28,720 nucleotides of DNA from Euryarchaeota archaeon UBA557 (lineage in GTDB: Archaea; Thermoplasmatota; Poseidoniia; Poseidoniales; Thalassarchaeaceae). The position numbers and the translations under genes were made by a program. Below the pieces are notes generated by a model that saw only the letters and a list, made by a program, of their open reading frames with translations, made no database searches and was not told the origin of the DNA. Location of the stretch: assembly GCA_002503285.1 (NCBI GenBank), contig DARI01000025.1, forward strand, positions 1-28,720, written 5' to 3'. Below, one piece after another: positions 8,068 to 16,061 of this stretch; the stretch's first letter is position 1; each line of letters begins with the position of its first letter.

Positions 8068-8079
8068 GGTATAAGTTTT
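8068..8079 (-). promoter_or_regulatory. Promoter element AAAACTTATACC of the YczE-type gene
   Basis: On the minus strand AAAACTTATACC ends exactly 14 bases before ATG 8053. An almost identical element (AAAACTTATGCC) ends exactly 14 bases before the RFC-like gene. The shared sequence and spacing suggest a true core promoter for leaderless or near-leaderless transcripts. Confidence 0.55.
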
Positions 8080-8240
8080 CAATCCATCTAGTTAATTTCT
8101 CTTTATTTTGTATTTCAGTAATATTAATTCTTCAAATATTTAGAATAATCCATAATAAAAGTTATTCTTTTAATTATAAAAAAATATCAAAAAGATTAAG
8201 CAAATTATTTTACAAACTAGGTAATTATAATTAATTTAAT

Positions 8241-8248
8241 GCTATACT
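8241..8248 (+). promoter_or_regulatory. Possible TATA box for the geranylgeranyl reductase gene
   Basis: GCTATACT lies about 47 bases before ATG 8292. A start of transcription near 8270 would leave a leader of about 20 bases containing the purine-rich GGGAAGAAAGAG. The surrounding 238-base divergent gap (8054-8291) is very AT-rich; beyond the two promoters I see no gene or RNA in it. Confidence 0.35.
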
Positions 8249-8291
8249 TTGATTTGTTACATGGTCTGCGCAGGTATGGGAAGAAAGAGTT

Positions 8292-9650
8292 ATGGGGGCA
8301 TGGTCTGAAAAAATAGATGTTGGAAAAGTCCCAGAAAATGGAACTAACTTTGATGTAATTGTTGTTGGTGGAGGGCCCGGAGGTTCCGCAGCCGCATCAT
8401 ATCATTCTATGAATGGCCAGAAAGTATTATTATTGGAAAAAGAGATTTGGCCAAGAGATAAGATTTGCGGAGATGCTGTCGGAGGTAAATCTCTCCGCCA
8501 TGTAAAAGAGTTGGGCGTTAAAACAATGATCGAAGCCACACCTCATTTTCGTGTAGATTCAATACTAATGAGTAGTTCTAATGGAACTGAGGTCAAAATT
8601 GAATTACCAAAAGAAGCATTTGAAAAAATGGAGGCTGGATACTCTCTTCCTAGAATACAATTTGATTACATGATGTTCAAAAGGGCAACTGAAATTTTGC
8701 ATGAAAATGGTGGCTACGTAATGCAGGGATTTTCAGTAACTGGTGTTAAAATAGAAACTGAAGGAAGTGTTCAAAAAATAATTGGAATCGATGGGAAGAC
8801 CAAAGATGGAGAATTAATGACATTTTCAGCACCTTTAACAATTGGGGCTGGAGGATATAATTGTCCAGTTGCTAAAACAATAACTGAAACTGTTTACGAA
8901 GAACCCATGAGAGACATCGAACATTATTGTGGGGCTTACAGAGAATATTGGAATAATGTTAAAGGTTGTGAAGGCGATTCTGGTGCTATAGAAATACATT
9001 TTATTGATGAGGTTAATCCAGGTTATTTTTGGATTTTTCCTGTTAATGATGGGACTGTTAATGTAGGCATCGGGATGGTTATTTCAGAACAAAGAAAGCA
9101 AGTAGGAATTAAAAAATCCTTAAAAAAGATGCAAAAGGATGTAATTGCTAATCATCCACTTTTCAAAGGTAGATTTGAAAATGCAAATTTGGTTGAAGGA
9201 TCGGAGCGAGGTTGGCAATTACCATTCGGTTCACCAAGAAAGGATGCGCCTTCATATCAGCCCAGAAGAAGTGCTATGGCAGGGGCAATGTGTATTGGCG
9301 ATGCTGCGAGTCTAGTAGATCCATTCAGCGGAGAAGGAATTGGTAATGCACTAGTTTCTGCTAAATTGACATCTGAAATTTTTGATAAAAATATTCATTC
9401 TGATGGATTCTCAGAAGAGTCAGCAAATAAATATATGAAGGATTTATGGGATAAATTAGGCCCTGAATTGACAAATTCATATAGATTACAGCAAGTAATT
9501 AAACGTAAATGGTTATTAAATTGGTTTATGAAAAAAGCATCAAAAAAGGAATCAATAAGAGAAATGATGACAGAAATGATTGCTGGTAAAGAAGCTTCTG
9601 GAGGAGTTTATAGTAAATGGTTTGTCATAAAAGCATTACTTCTGCCTTGA
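8292..9650 (+). CDS. Geranylgeranyl reductase family FAD-dependent oxidoreductase
   Basis: This 452-residue flavoprotein would reduce double bonds in isoprenoid chains of archaeal membrane lipids or quinones. It has the N-terminal dinucleotide-binding motif GGGPGGSAAA (26-35), a family-typical WPRDKICGDAVGGKSL (about 54-69) and the second FAD motif GDAASLVDPFSGEGIG (336-351). The length fits archaeal members. The substrate could be archaeol precursors, menaquinone or another prenyl compound; the sequence does not say. A HAD phosphatase begins 9 bases downstream with a strong ribosome site, so the two are co-transcribed. Confidence 0.9.
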   Translation: MGAWSEKIDVGKVPENGTNFDVIVVGGGPGGSAAASYHSMNGQKVLLLEKEIWPRDKICGDAVGGKSLRHVKELGVKTMIEATPHFRVDSILMSSSNGTEVKIELPKEAFEKMEAGYSLPRIQFDYMMFKRATEILHENGGYVMQGFSVTGVKIETEGSVQKIIGIDGKTKDGELMTFSAPLTIGAGGYNCPVAKTITETVYEEPMRDIEHYCGAYREYWNNVKGCEGDSGAIEIHFIDEVNPGYFWIFPVNDGTVNVGIGMVISEQRKQVGIKKSLKKMQKDVIANHPLFKGRFENANLVEGSERGWQLPFGSPRKDAPSYQPRRSAMAGAMCIGDAASLVDPFSGEGIGNALVSAKLTSEIFDKNIHSDGFSEESANKYMKDLWDKLGPELTNSYRLQQVIKRKWLLNWFMKKASKKESIREMMTEMIAGKEASGGVYSKWFVIKALLLP

Positions 9651-9656
9651 GGTGAT
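9649..9656 (+). promoter_or_regulatory. Strong Shine-Dalgarno supporting a TTG start
   Basis: GAGGTGAT matches the 16S rRNA 3' tail over eight bases and lies three bases before TTG 9660. It overlaps the TGA stop of the upstream reductase gene (9648-9650), so it supports both the rare start codon and translational coupling. Confidence 0.75.
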
Positions 9657-9659
9657 TAT

Positions 9660-10442
9660 TTGGATACCACACTCAATGAAATAAAGGCTGTTTTTTTGGA
9701 TTTAGATGGAACAATTTACATGGGAGATGAATTGATACCAGGGTCTATTGAATTTCTAAAAAGATTGAATGATAACAATATAAGATATTTCTTTTTATCT
9801 AATAATTCTAGTAAATCAATAACTCAATATTTAGAAAAATTAAGAAGTTTAAGTATTCCTGCTAAGAAGGAAGATATTTTACTTTCAACACATGATTTAA
9901 TAAATTGGCTAAACAATAAGAATGTAACAAAAATATACCTTGTAGGTACAAAGGGCATGCAAGAGATGCTTGAGAGTGAGAATATAGAAACTAGAGCAAA
10001 TGATCCAGAATATGTAGTTCTTGGATATGATACAGAAATAAATTATGAAAAATTATCTAAAGCATCATCATTTTTGCATAATGGAGTTAAATTAATCGCA
10101 AGTCATCCTGATGTTGTATGTCCATCTCCATTAGGAAACTTGCCAGATAGTGGCGCATATATGGCATTATTTGAAGCAACAACTGGAGTTAAACCAACTC
10201 ATATTTGTGGCAAGCCTAATCCTGAAATGATTTTACATAAAATAAGAGAATTGAATTTGGAGCCATCGGATTGTGCAATGATTGGCGATCGGATTTATAC
10301 TGATATGGAGATGGCAATAAGAGCAGAGGTAAATGGTATACTAGTTCTTTCTGGTGAGGCGACTAGAGAAGATTTACTCAAACTTTCTAAACAGCCTAAT
10401 TTAGTTGTAAACTCCGTTGATGATTTAGTTAGGTACAAATAG
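9660..10442 (+). CDS. NagD/AraL-type HAD-superfamily phosphatase
   Basis: This 260-residue HAD hydrolase has motif I FLDLDGTIY with D14 as nucleophile and D16 as acid/base. Motif II is SNNSSKS (about 48-54), the lysine motif is GKPNPEMI with K185, and motif IV is IGDRIYTDMEM with D210 and D215. Between motifs II and the lysine lies a type IIA cap as in NagD, AraL, 4-nitrophenylphosphatase and phosphoglycolate phosphatases. The substrate cannot be told from sequence. It starts with TTG just after the geranylgeranyl reductase gene, so a role in lipid or sugar-phosphate metabolism is possible but not shown. T-rich sequence follows its stop. Confidence 0.88.
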   Translation: MDTTLNEIKAVFLDLDGTIYMGDELIPGSIEFLKRLNDNNIRYFFLSNNSSKSITQYLEKLRSLSIPAKKEDILLSTHDLINWLNNKNVTKIYLVGTKGMQEMLESENIETRANDPEYVVLGYDTEINYEKLSKASSFLHNGVKLIASHPDVVCPSPLGNLPDSGAYMALFEATTGVKPTHICGKPNPEMILHKIRELNLEPSDCAMIGDRIYTDMEMAIRAEVNGILVLSGEATREDLLKLSKQPNLVVNSVDDLVRYK

Positions 10443-10452
10443 ATTGAGATTG

Positions 10453-10470
10453 TATTTTTTAATCATTTTT
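10453..10470 (+). terminator. Oligo-T terminator candidate after the HAD gene
   Basis: The sequence has a TTTTTT run (10455-10460) and a TTTTT run (10466-10470) just past the stop at 10442. Archaeal RNA polymerase terminates at oligo-T on the non-template strand without needing a hairpin. This is one of the few places in the window with room for a dedicated terminator. Confidence 0.45.
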
Positions 10471-10475
10471 ATGGG

Positions 10476-10488
10476 TTTAATTAAATAA
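10476..10488 (+). promoter_or_regulatory. TATA-like box favouring GTG 10510 as start
   Basis: TTTAATTAAATAA is centred about 28 bases before GTG 10510 but only 13 before TTG 10495. A leaderless start at the GTG is therefore more likely than the upstream TTG. Confidence 0.45.
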
Positions 10489-10509
10489 CTCATATTGGTA
10501 CTCAATATT

Positions 10510-11928
10510 GTGGAGAATGGTTCGCCCCCTCATGATTTATCGAATTGTGATTTAAAGACTTTACCCGAAATTATTTCATGGCCAAGTTTACGTTCACAAG
10601 CAGAATCAATAGATAAATTAAGTGAGATGGGAGCATTAGAAAATTTAGTCGTAAAAGATGTATTATCAATAACACCAAGGGGAGTGCATGCACTCCCATT
10701 ATCGGAGAATATTGATAATATCGGAAGTAGTTCACTAAAGTTACCTTGGTGGATTGATTTAGAAAAGCCCAATTCACTTTTACCAGGATTATTCGAAACT
10801 TGCCAAATTTTTCAAATGATGGGCGTTTCGTCTGGTAATAAAATCTTATTGATTGGCCCTAGAGGAAATTGGTGGACAGAAATTTTCTTGCACATGGGTG
10901 CCTCAAAAATAAATATTGTTGAAATTGATGATTATAGAAGGGAGATTTTGAAGAATAGGTGGGAAAATTTACGACTAGATATAGTTTCTAAGGCATTAAA
11001 TTGCGATATTGAATGGAATGGTTTGGAATATTTTGTAATAAATTCTGACAAAGATTTGTATGATAGGATTTTGATAACTGGTGGCCTAAATTGTATGCCA
11101 ACTCAATTATTAAATAAATTAAAAGAAAATGGTGAAATATGGGCCCCCATTGGTAATAATGGAGATACTATTTTACATCGTATAACAAAATCATTTTCTG
11201 AAGATATTGATAATCAAAATATAGCAATGTGGGATGTTGATATGTTAGGATCTGCCGCTGAAAATATAATTTGTCATGGTAATAAAATTGACAAAAATGA
11301 TGTTTGTATTATCGAAGAAAGTTCTGAATTAATAAGGGAAGCTTGGTTAAATGCAAATAATAACCCTACAAAAGATAGAATTGGCCCAAATTCTTTATTA
11401 AAAATAATAAAAGAAGTGTGGGAATCGACAGATATTTTATTGGAGTATGATAATATCACCCTTAAGGACTCAATAGCAAAGGACCTTTTTAAAATGGGTA
11501 ATGTACTTCAAAAAATAGGAATTTTTGAGTTAGCAGCTGAGCATCATGGAACCTCATTTTCAATTTCTCCTTCTGCCGAATCTGCTTGCTACCTAGGAAT
11601 GACTTTTCCAATAAATAATGATGATTCTTTAGCATGGCAGAGAGTCGCAATAGAAACCGATCCAAATTTTGGAGAATCTTGGAATGAAATAGGCGAGTTA
11701 ATGATGAAAAAAGGCATGATTGATGATTCAATAAACTGGTTTAGAGGTGCAATTGTATCAAAAAATTATTCAAGAAGGGGTGAGGCCTGGATCAATCTAA
11801 CAAGGGCGCATATGGAAATAAATCAAACATTATCTGCATTTTTTTCCGCACAGAAAGCAGTGGAGATGTTTCCTGATAATGATGAATTAGTTGAATTATT
11901 AACTTATCTTGGAGAAGATTTAATTTAA
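10510..11928 (+). CDS. PCMT-like methyltransferase domain fused to TPR repeats
   Basis: The middle of this 472-residue protein resembles protein-L-isoaspartate O-methyltransferase. KILLIGPRGNWW (111-122) sits at motif I, NIVEID (135-140) at motif II, and YDRILITGG (184-192) and LKENGEIWAPIGNNG (204-218) match PCMT late motifs. Motif I has lost the usual G-x-G-x-G pattern and the PCMT substrate-loop signature is absent, so activity is doubtful. After about residue 320 there are helix pairs like tetratricopeptide repeats (about 320-353, 385-420, 421-455). The start is taken as GTG 10510 because of the TATA-like box; TTG 10495 would add five residues. It may be a scaffold or a methyltransferase with a new target. 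Confidence 0.72.
   Translation: MENGSPPHDLSNCDLKTLPEIISWPSLRSQAESIDKLSEMGALENLVVKDVLSITPRGVHALPLSENIDNIGSSSLKLPWWIDLEKPNSLLPGLFETCQIFQMMGVSSGNKILLIGPRGNWWTEIFLHMGASKINIVEIDDYRREILKNRWENLRLDIVSKALNCDIEWNGLEYFVINSDKDLYDRILITGGLNCMPTQLLNKLKENGEIWAPIGNNGDTILHRITKSFSEDIDNQNIAMWDVDMLGSAAENIICHGNKIDKNDVCIIEESSELIREAWLNANNNPTKDRIGPNSLLKIIKEVWESTDILLEYDNITLKDSIAKDLFKMGNVLQKIGIFELAAEHHGTSFSISPSAESACYLGMTFPINNDDSLAWQRVAIETDPNFGESWNEIGELMMKKGMIDDSINWFRGAIVSKNYSRRGEAWINLTRAHMEINQTLSAFFSAQKAVEMFPDNDELVELLTYLGEDLI
10680..10697. repeat. Perfect 18-bp palindrome inside the PCMT-TPR gene
   Basis: GGGAGTGCATGCACTCCC equals its own reverse complement with no spacer. It lies within the coding sequence (residues G-V-H-A-L-P) and is not needed for any motif I can see. 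Confidence 0.9.
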
Positions 11929-11954
11929 AATTAACTTGAGTTTTGTGATATATT

Positions 11955-11958
11955 GGAG
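11955..11958 (+). promoter_or_regulatory. Shine-Dalgarno deciding the start at 11964
   Basis: GGAG (with following TGA, so GGAGTGA) lies five bases before ATG 11964. It overlaps the GTG at 11958 that would otherwise be the outermost start, so ATG 11964 is preferred. Confidence 0.65.
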
Positions 11959-11963
11959 TGAGT

Positions 11964-12992
11964 ATGAATAACATAGTTGTGGTGACTGGTGCTAGTGGAT
12001 TTATAGGGAGCCATATTGTTTCTAATCTTCTTTTAAAGGGGAGAAATGTAAGAGCAACTGTTAGAGATTTGAATGATTTATCTAGAGTTTCTCATTTACG
12101 TAAACTACCAATAAATGATAATGGGTCATTAGTAATTATAGAAATGGATCTCTTTGATACAAATAGTGTAAATGATGCAATTGATGGGGCTATAGACGTA
12201 ATTCATACTGCTGCTGCAGTTATCATAAGATCAAAAAACCCTCAGCGAGATATTGTCGATCCAAGTATAATTGGAACACAAAATGTTCTAAATGCCATTG
12301 AAAGGAGTGGTTCCGTAAAGAATTTTGTTCATACATCATCAACTGCAGCAATTAGGCCTGCATCTTGGGCTAATGGCGAGATTTTAACCTCAGAAACCTT
12401 TGCTGATGATGCAAAAATAACAACAAATCCGTATGGTTTGGCAAAATATAGTGCTGAGATGTTAGTTAGGGACTGGTATAATAATATGAATCCTGAGTTT
12501 AGACCTAGAATGATAACAATTCATCCATGTATGGTCTTTGGGCCTCCTTTATCTTCTCGACACTTGCATGGTTCATTGGCCATAATTATGATGTTGGTAA
12601 AACGTAAGTTACCGTTTTTGCTACCTATGCAAATTAGTATTGTGGATGTTAGAGACGTGGCGGAAATACATGTCTTAGCATTAAAAAATGGTAAAGATGG
12701 AGGGAGATATTTGACTGTTGCAGGAGAGATGATGATGGCTGAAATGGCAGATGTTTTGAGAGAGTCATATCCTACTAGAAAATGGCCAAAGTTAGTTCTG
12801 CCATATAAAATTGCTATTATAATTTCTGCATTACATCCGAAAGTTAGTATATCGTGGGCAAGAACACATCTGAAAAATAAATTATATTGGAACTCTGAGC
12901 CTGCTTCAAAAGATTTTAAGATAATTTGGAGAAATCCAAAAGATACGATAACGGAAACGATACCAAATATTATAGGTAATAATTGGGATTGA
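11964..12992 (+). CDS. NAD(P)-dependent epimerase/reductase, extended SDR family
   Basis: This 342-residue protein has a Rossmann motif TGASGFIGSH (8-17) and the extended-SDR catalytic pair Y157-x3-K161 in NPYGLAKYSAE, with S124/S125 in HTSSTAA as the third catalytic residue. VRDVAEIHVLAL further on is typical of dihydroflavonol-4-reductase-like and 3-beta-hydroxysteroid-dehydrogenase-like members. The reaction could be a sugar-nucleotide epimerisation or reduction of a hydroxy-ketone; the sequence does not decide. It is 35 bases after the PCMT-TPR gene on the same strand and may share its transcript. Confidence 0.85.
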   Translation: MNNIVVVTGASGFIGSHIVSNLLLKGRNVRATVRDLNDLSRVSHLRKLPINDNGSLVIIEMDLFDTNSVNDAIDGAIDVIHTAAAVIIRSKNPQRDIVDPSIIGTQNVLNAIERSGSVKNFVHTSSTAAIRPASWANGEILTSETFADDAKITTNPYGLAKYSAEMLVRDWYNNMNPEFRPRMITIHPCMVFGPPLSSRHLHGSLAIIMMLVKRKLPFLLPMQISIVDVRDVAEIHVLALKNGKDGGRYLTVAGEMMMAEMADVLRESYPTRKWPKLVLPYKIAIIISALHPKVSISWARTHLKNKLYWNSEPASKDFKIIWRNPKDTITETIPNIIGNNWD

Positions 12993-13035
12993 AAGCAAAA
13001 CAATAAAAGCATGATATTTTCAATGCTGGATAGTT

Positions 13036-13042
13036 GGAGGTG
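13036..13042 (+). promoter_or_regulatory. Canonical Shine-Dalgarno of the first Asp-box lipoprotein
   Basis: GGAGGTG lies two bases before ATG 13045 and is the strongest ribosome site in the window together with that at 9649. It fixes the start just before a signal peptide. Confidence 0.75.
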
Positions 13043-13044
13043 CT

Positions 13045-14553
13045 ATGCGGAACTCTAGTATACTAATTGTATTTCTTTTGATAATGCCAACTTTGACAGG
13101 GTGTTTGACCAAAGATAAAAATATGGTAGAAGAGATGGATAACCATTTTCCTATTGAGTTAGATATGATTCCTATAACAACATGGTACCATTATCCAGGA
13201 AATCCTACTTCCCCAAGCGCGATTGATGCTACGGATTATATGGCAGTATTAAATGCAAATATTACTGAAAATATTACAGGCGATAATATTCCATTTTATT
13301 CAGTTGGGACTTATTATGGAACTGGTTGGGATACATTTGAGCCGACATTAGGAATTACTTCATCTGGGGCAATTTTCTTTACAAATTATAATGGTCTTGG
13401 CGATGGAACACACATAATTAGGTCTATGGATCAAGGGCAAACATGGGAAGATGTGGGGCCTTTTGGCCAAATTGATGACGACTCCGGACAAACACCAAAT
13501 TCAAATGACCCATACTTATACGTAGATAAATTTAATGATAGGTTGGTTAAATTTGATATGCATGCTCTAGCTGCTATGTTCGTTGAATATTCAGATGACG
13601 ATGGAGAATCTTGGAGTATTCCATATCCAGTTGAGGGTTATTTAGCACCGCAAGATCATCAAAGTATAGCATCTGTACCTAGTGATGATGCCATTATTGG
13701 AGATATAGTGTATGTATATTGTATCAATACTGGATCTGCTGCTGCTGGCCCTCAATGCTCTCGATCCATAACTGGTGGCCAAACATGGGACATTCAGAGA
13801 TTGGGATACCCCACAGAGTCATTTGGGAATCAATGTTCGGGGTTGCATGGACATCTGGCCGGTGGGTCGGATGGTGCTATTTACCGAGGAAATCCTTCTT
13901 GTGAAGGTCCAGCAGTTTATCGGTCCTTGGATGCAGGATACACTTGGAGTGAGCATACAATAACTACTGTTATTGGCATGCAACAAGGATGGCATTCACA
14001 TGAGGTTGCCACTGCGGTTGATGAAGGCGGAAATGTTCATGCAACATGGATTTCAGATGATCAAATGCCATGGTATGCATACTCTAGAGATCAAGGAGAG
14101 TCGTGGAGTTCCCCGATGATGGTTGCACCTCCAGGAGTAAATGAAAGTGGTTTTCCAACGATATTTGCTGGAGATTCGGGGAGAGTTGTGATTGGATACA
14201 TAGGAGAGTCAAATGACTGGAATGAATCTTCAGGAGGAGGTTGGTCCGGTTACATGTCAATCATGACCAGTGCTTTTGCTGAAAATCCACTAATTACGAG
14301 TGTTGCAGTTAATTTACCAACTGATCCATTAGATATTTTGCCTGATTGTGGAAATATTAGATGTGGAGGCTTTGGTGATTTTATTGATATAGAAATAGAT
14401 GATGAGGGTAGACCCTGGATTGCATTAGCACACAATGCCGCAGGAAATGATGAAGCGATAATCGGAACTTTAATGACTGGCCCATCGTTATATGGACCCA
14501 TTTTGCAATTACCAACACTAGAAGAAGGTGGAAATTTAACACTTAAGTTATGA
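13045..14553 (+). CDS. Exported lipoprotein with Asp-box (BNR, sialidase-like) repeats
   Basis: This 502-residue protein starts with a lipoprotein signal, hydrophobic to residue 19 with lipobox LTGC and C20 as the likely lipidated residue. Asp-box motifs (S-x-D-x-G-x-T/S-W) occur at 127-134, 183-190, 294-301 and 347-354, with a degenerate copy at 241-248 where T replaces D. These repeats mark six-bladed beta-propellers of the sialidase/BNR type. I do not see a clear sialidase arginine triad or FRIP motif, so enzyme activity is uncertain; binding of a surface ligand is as likely. Conserved NSNDPY...KFDMHAL and CGGFGDFIDI blocks are shared with the next gene, a tandem paralogue. Confidence 0.85.
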   Translation: MRNSSILIVFLLIMPTLTGCLTKDKNMVEEMDNHFPIELDMIPITTWYHYPGNPTSPSAIDATDYMAVLNANITENITGDNIPFYSVGTYYGTGWDTFEPTLGITSSGAIFFTNYNGLGDGTHIIRSMDQGQTWEDVGPFGQIDDDSGQTPNSNDPYLYVDKFNDRLVKFDMHALAAMFVEYSDDDGESWSIPYPVEGYLAPQDHQSIASVPSDDAIIGDIVYVYCINTGSAAAGPQCSRSITGGQTWDIQRLGYPTESFGNQCSGLHGHLAGGSDGAIYRGNPSCEGPAVYRSLDAGYTWSEHTITTVIGMQQGWHSHEVATAVDEGGNVHATWISDDQMPWYAYSRDQGESWSSPMMVAPPGVNESGFPTIFAGDSGRVVIGYIGESNDWNESSGGGWSGYMSIMTSAFAENPLITSVAVNLPTDPLDILPDCGNIRCGGFGDFIDIEIDDEGRPWIALAHNAAGNDEAIIGTLMTGPSLYGPILQLPTLEEGGNLTLKL

Positions 14554-14568
14554 GAGAACAAATCTCCG

Positions 14569-14581
14569 TACATATGATGTA
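14569..14581. repeat. Short palindrome before the second Asp-box gene
   Basis: TACAT-ATG-ATGTA is a 13-base inverted repeat 23-35 bases before ATG 14604, overlapping the place where a TATA box would sit. It may be an operator or just AT-rich chance. Confidence 0.3.
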
Positions 14582-14603
14582 TAGAAGGCCACGCCGTTAA
14601 TAC

Positions 14604-16058
14604 ATGAAAGGCCTCACAACAGTTATTGTTTTACTGGTTTTGAGTTCGATGGTGTCGGGTTGTTTTACTAAAAATGATATAGAAAATAATGATAAAAAAT
14701 CTCTTATTTCTGAGATATGTCCAGAGGGTTACGCAAATAATACATGGTATCATTTTCCTAATTCTACTGATATTTTTTCAATGGACGAGTCGTTTGATTT
14801 AAATTCCATTTTAATAGGTGAAAATATCCCAATTTGTGCAAAAGGAACATATTATGGCATAGGAGTTTCAACCTTTGAACCTACAATTGGTATTACTTCA
14901 CAAGACAATCTATTCATGACTAGTTGGGGTAATGGGCCCGGAGGATCCACTGCAATAATACGATGCTCGAATATGATTGAAATGACTAGTTTAGATTATG
15001 TATGTGAAAATACATATCAAGGGCAAATTGTGAATAGTAATGACCCATATGTATATGTTGACCCCTGGACTGATAGAGTAATGAAATTTGATATGCATGC
15101 ATTAGCAGGTATGACAGTTGAGTGGTCTGATGATGAGGGTGAAACATGGGGGCCTCTTGGGCTTGCTTCATTCGCAACCGGATATTCGGTACAAGATCAT
15201 CAAACGATTGCATCGTCACCCTATAATGCACTTTTACATGAAACAACATGGGTTTTTTGTGTAAATGGTAACTGGCAATCTCCACTATGCTCTACAAGTC
15301 AAGATGGTGGTTTAACATGGGGGCCAGAAGTTCCTGGTGCTCCAGCTAATTGTAATAGCGGAGGCTTGACTGGGCATATGGTCGGTTCCAATAATGGTAA
15401 CTTTTACAGAGGTAATCCGGGTTGTGATGGAGAGGGATATTCAATTTATCGAAGTTCAGATGGGGGCTTAACATGGAGTGAACATAAATTACCTACTGAT
15501 GAAACAGGGACTGCTGCCACATGGAATGCCGAAGAAGCACAAGTTTATCCTGATGAAGACAATAATGTTCATGCAATGTGGATAGGGGTTGATAATATGC
15601 CTTATTATTCATATTCTTTTGATAATTGCGATACTTGGAGTAACCCAATTATGATTGCTCCGCCGACTAACCTTAACGGGACTGGTTTTCCTGCACTTGC
15701 GGCTGGGGATTCAGGACGTGTTGCATTTGCATATTTAGGTGATTCTGGAGGAAATACTTGGAATGGATATATTTCTGTTATGACTGATGCGTTTTCTCCT
15801 ATGCCACTAATTACAACTACACAGGTAAATAATTTCGGAGATCCTTTGGATACTACTGTTGATTGTGGGTATAACAGATGTGGAGGATTTGGTGATTTTA
15901 TTGATATTTTAATTGATCAGCATGGGAGGCCTTGGTTCGGACTTTCTCATAATATTGTAGATCAGGGAATCTATGGTACAATGATGATGGGGCCCAGCCT
16001 AAGAGATGCTGCAGTTCCATTAAATCCTTTACCCGAAGGTGGTTTTTCAACTCTTTAG
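14604..16058 (+). CDS. Second exported Asp-box lipoprotein, tandem paralogue
   Basis: This 484-residue protein has the same build as its upstream neighbour: a signal peptide with lipobox VSGC and C20 as lipidation site, then Asp boxes at 175-182, 232-239 and 284-291, and a decayed one at 338-345 (SFDNCDTW). The first Asp box of the neighbour is replaced here by a cysteine-containing loop (C121, C134). Shared blocks include NSNDPYVYVD, KFDMHALAGM, AGDSGRVAFAYLGDS and CGGFGDFIDI, so the two arose by duplication and then diverged strongly. There are more cysteines here, which may form disulfides outside the cell. The start is 50 bases after the first gene. It ends 3 bases from the convergent LysE gene. 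Confidence 0.85.
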   Translation: MKGLTTVIVLLVLSSMVSGCFTKNDIENNDKKSLISEICPEGYANNTWYHFPNSTDIFSMDESFDLNSILIGENIPICAKGTYYGIGVSTFEPTIGITSQDNLFMTSWGNGPGGSTAIIRCSNMIEMTSLDYVCENTYQGQIVNSNDPYVYVDPWTDRVMKFDMHALAGMTVEWSDDEGETWGPLGLASFATGYSVQDHQTIASSPYNALLHETTWVFCVNGNWQSPLCSTSQDGGLTWGPEVPGAPANCNSGGLTGHMVGSNNGNFYRGNPGCDGEGYSIYRSSDGGLTWSEHKLPTDETGTAATWNAEEAQVYPDEDNNVHAMWIGVDNMPYYSYSFDNCDTWSNPIMIAPPTNLNGTGFPALAAGDSGRVAFAYLGDSGGNTWNGYISVMTDAFSPMPLITTTQVNNFGDPLDTTVDCGYNRCGGFGDFIDILIDQHGRPWFGLSHNIVDQGIYGTMMMGPSLRDAAVPLNPLPEGGFSTL

Positions 16059-16061
16059 ATT

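Noticed and set aside
8054..8291. AT-rich 238-base divergent gap considered as a possible small RNA or replication origin
   Set aside because: No repeated origin-box motifs, no stable hairpin and no coding frame stand out; two divergent promoters are enough to explain it.
12521..13012. Long minus-strand frame opposite the epimerase gene
   Set aside because: The plus strand encodes a clear SDR protein with catalytic Y-x3-K; the minus frame has no motif or start signals.
14250..14573. Minus-strand frame at the end of the first Asp-box gene
   Set aside because: It is antisense to the conserved CGGFGDFIDI block; no promoter or Shine-Dalgarno is seen.
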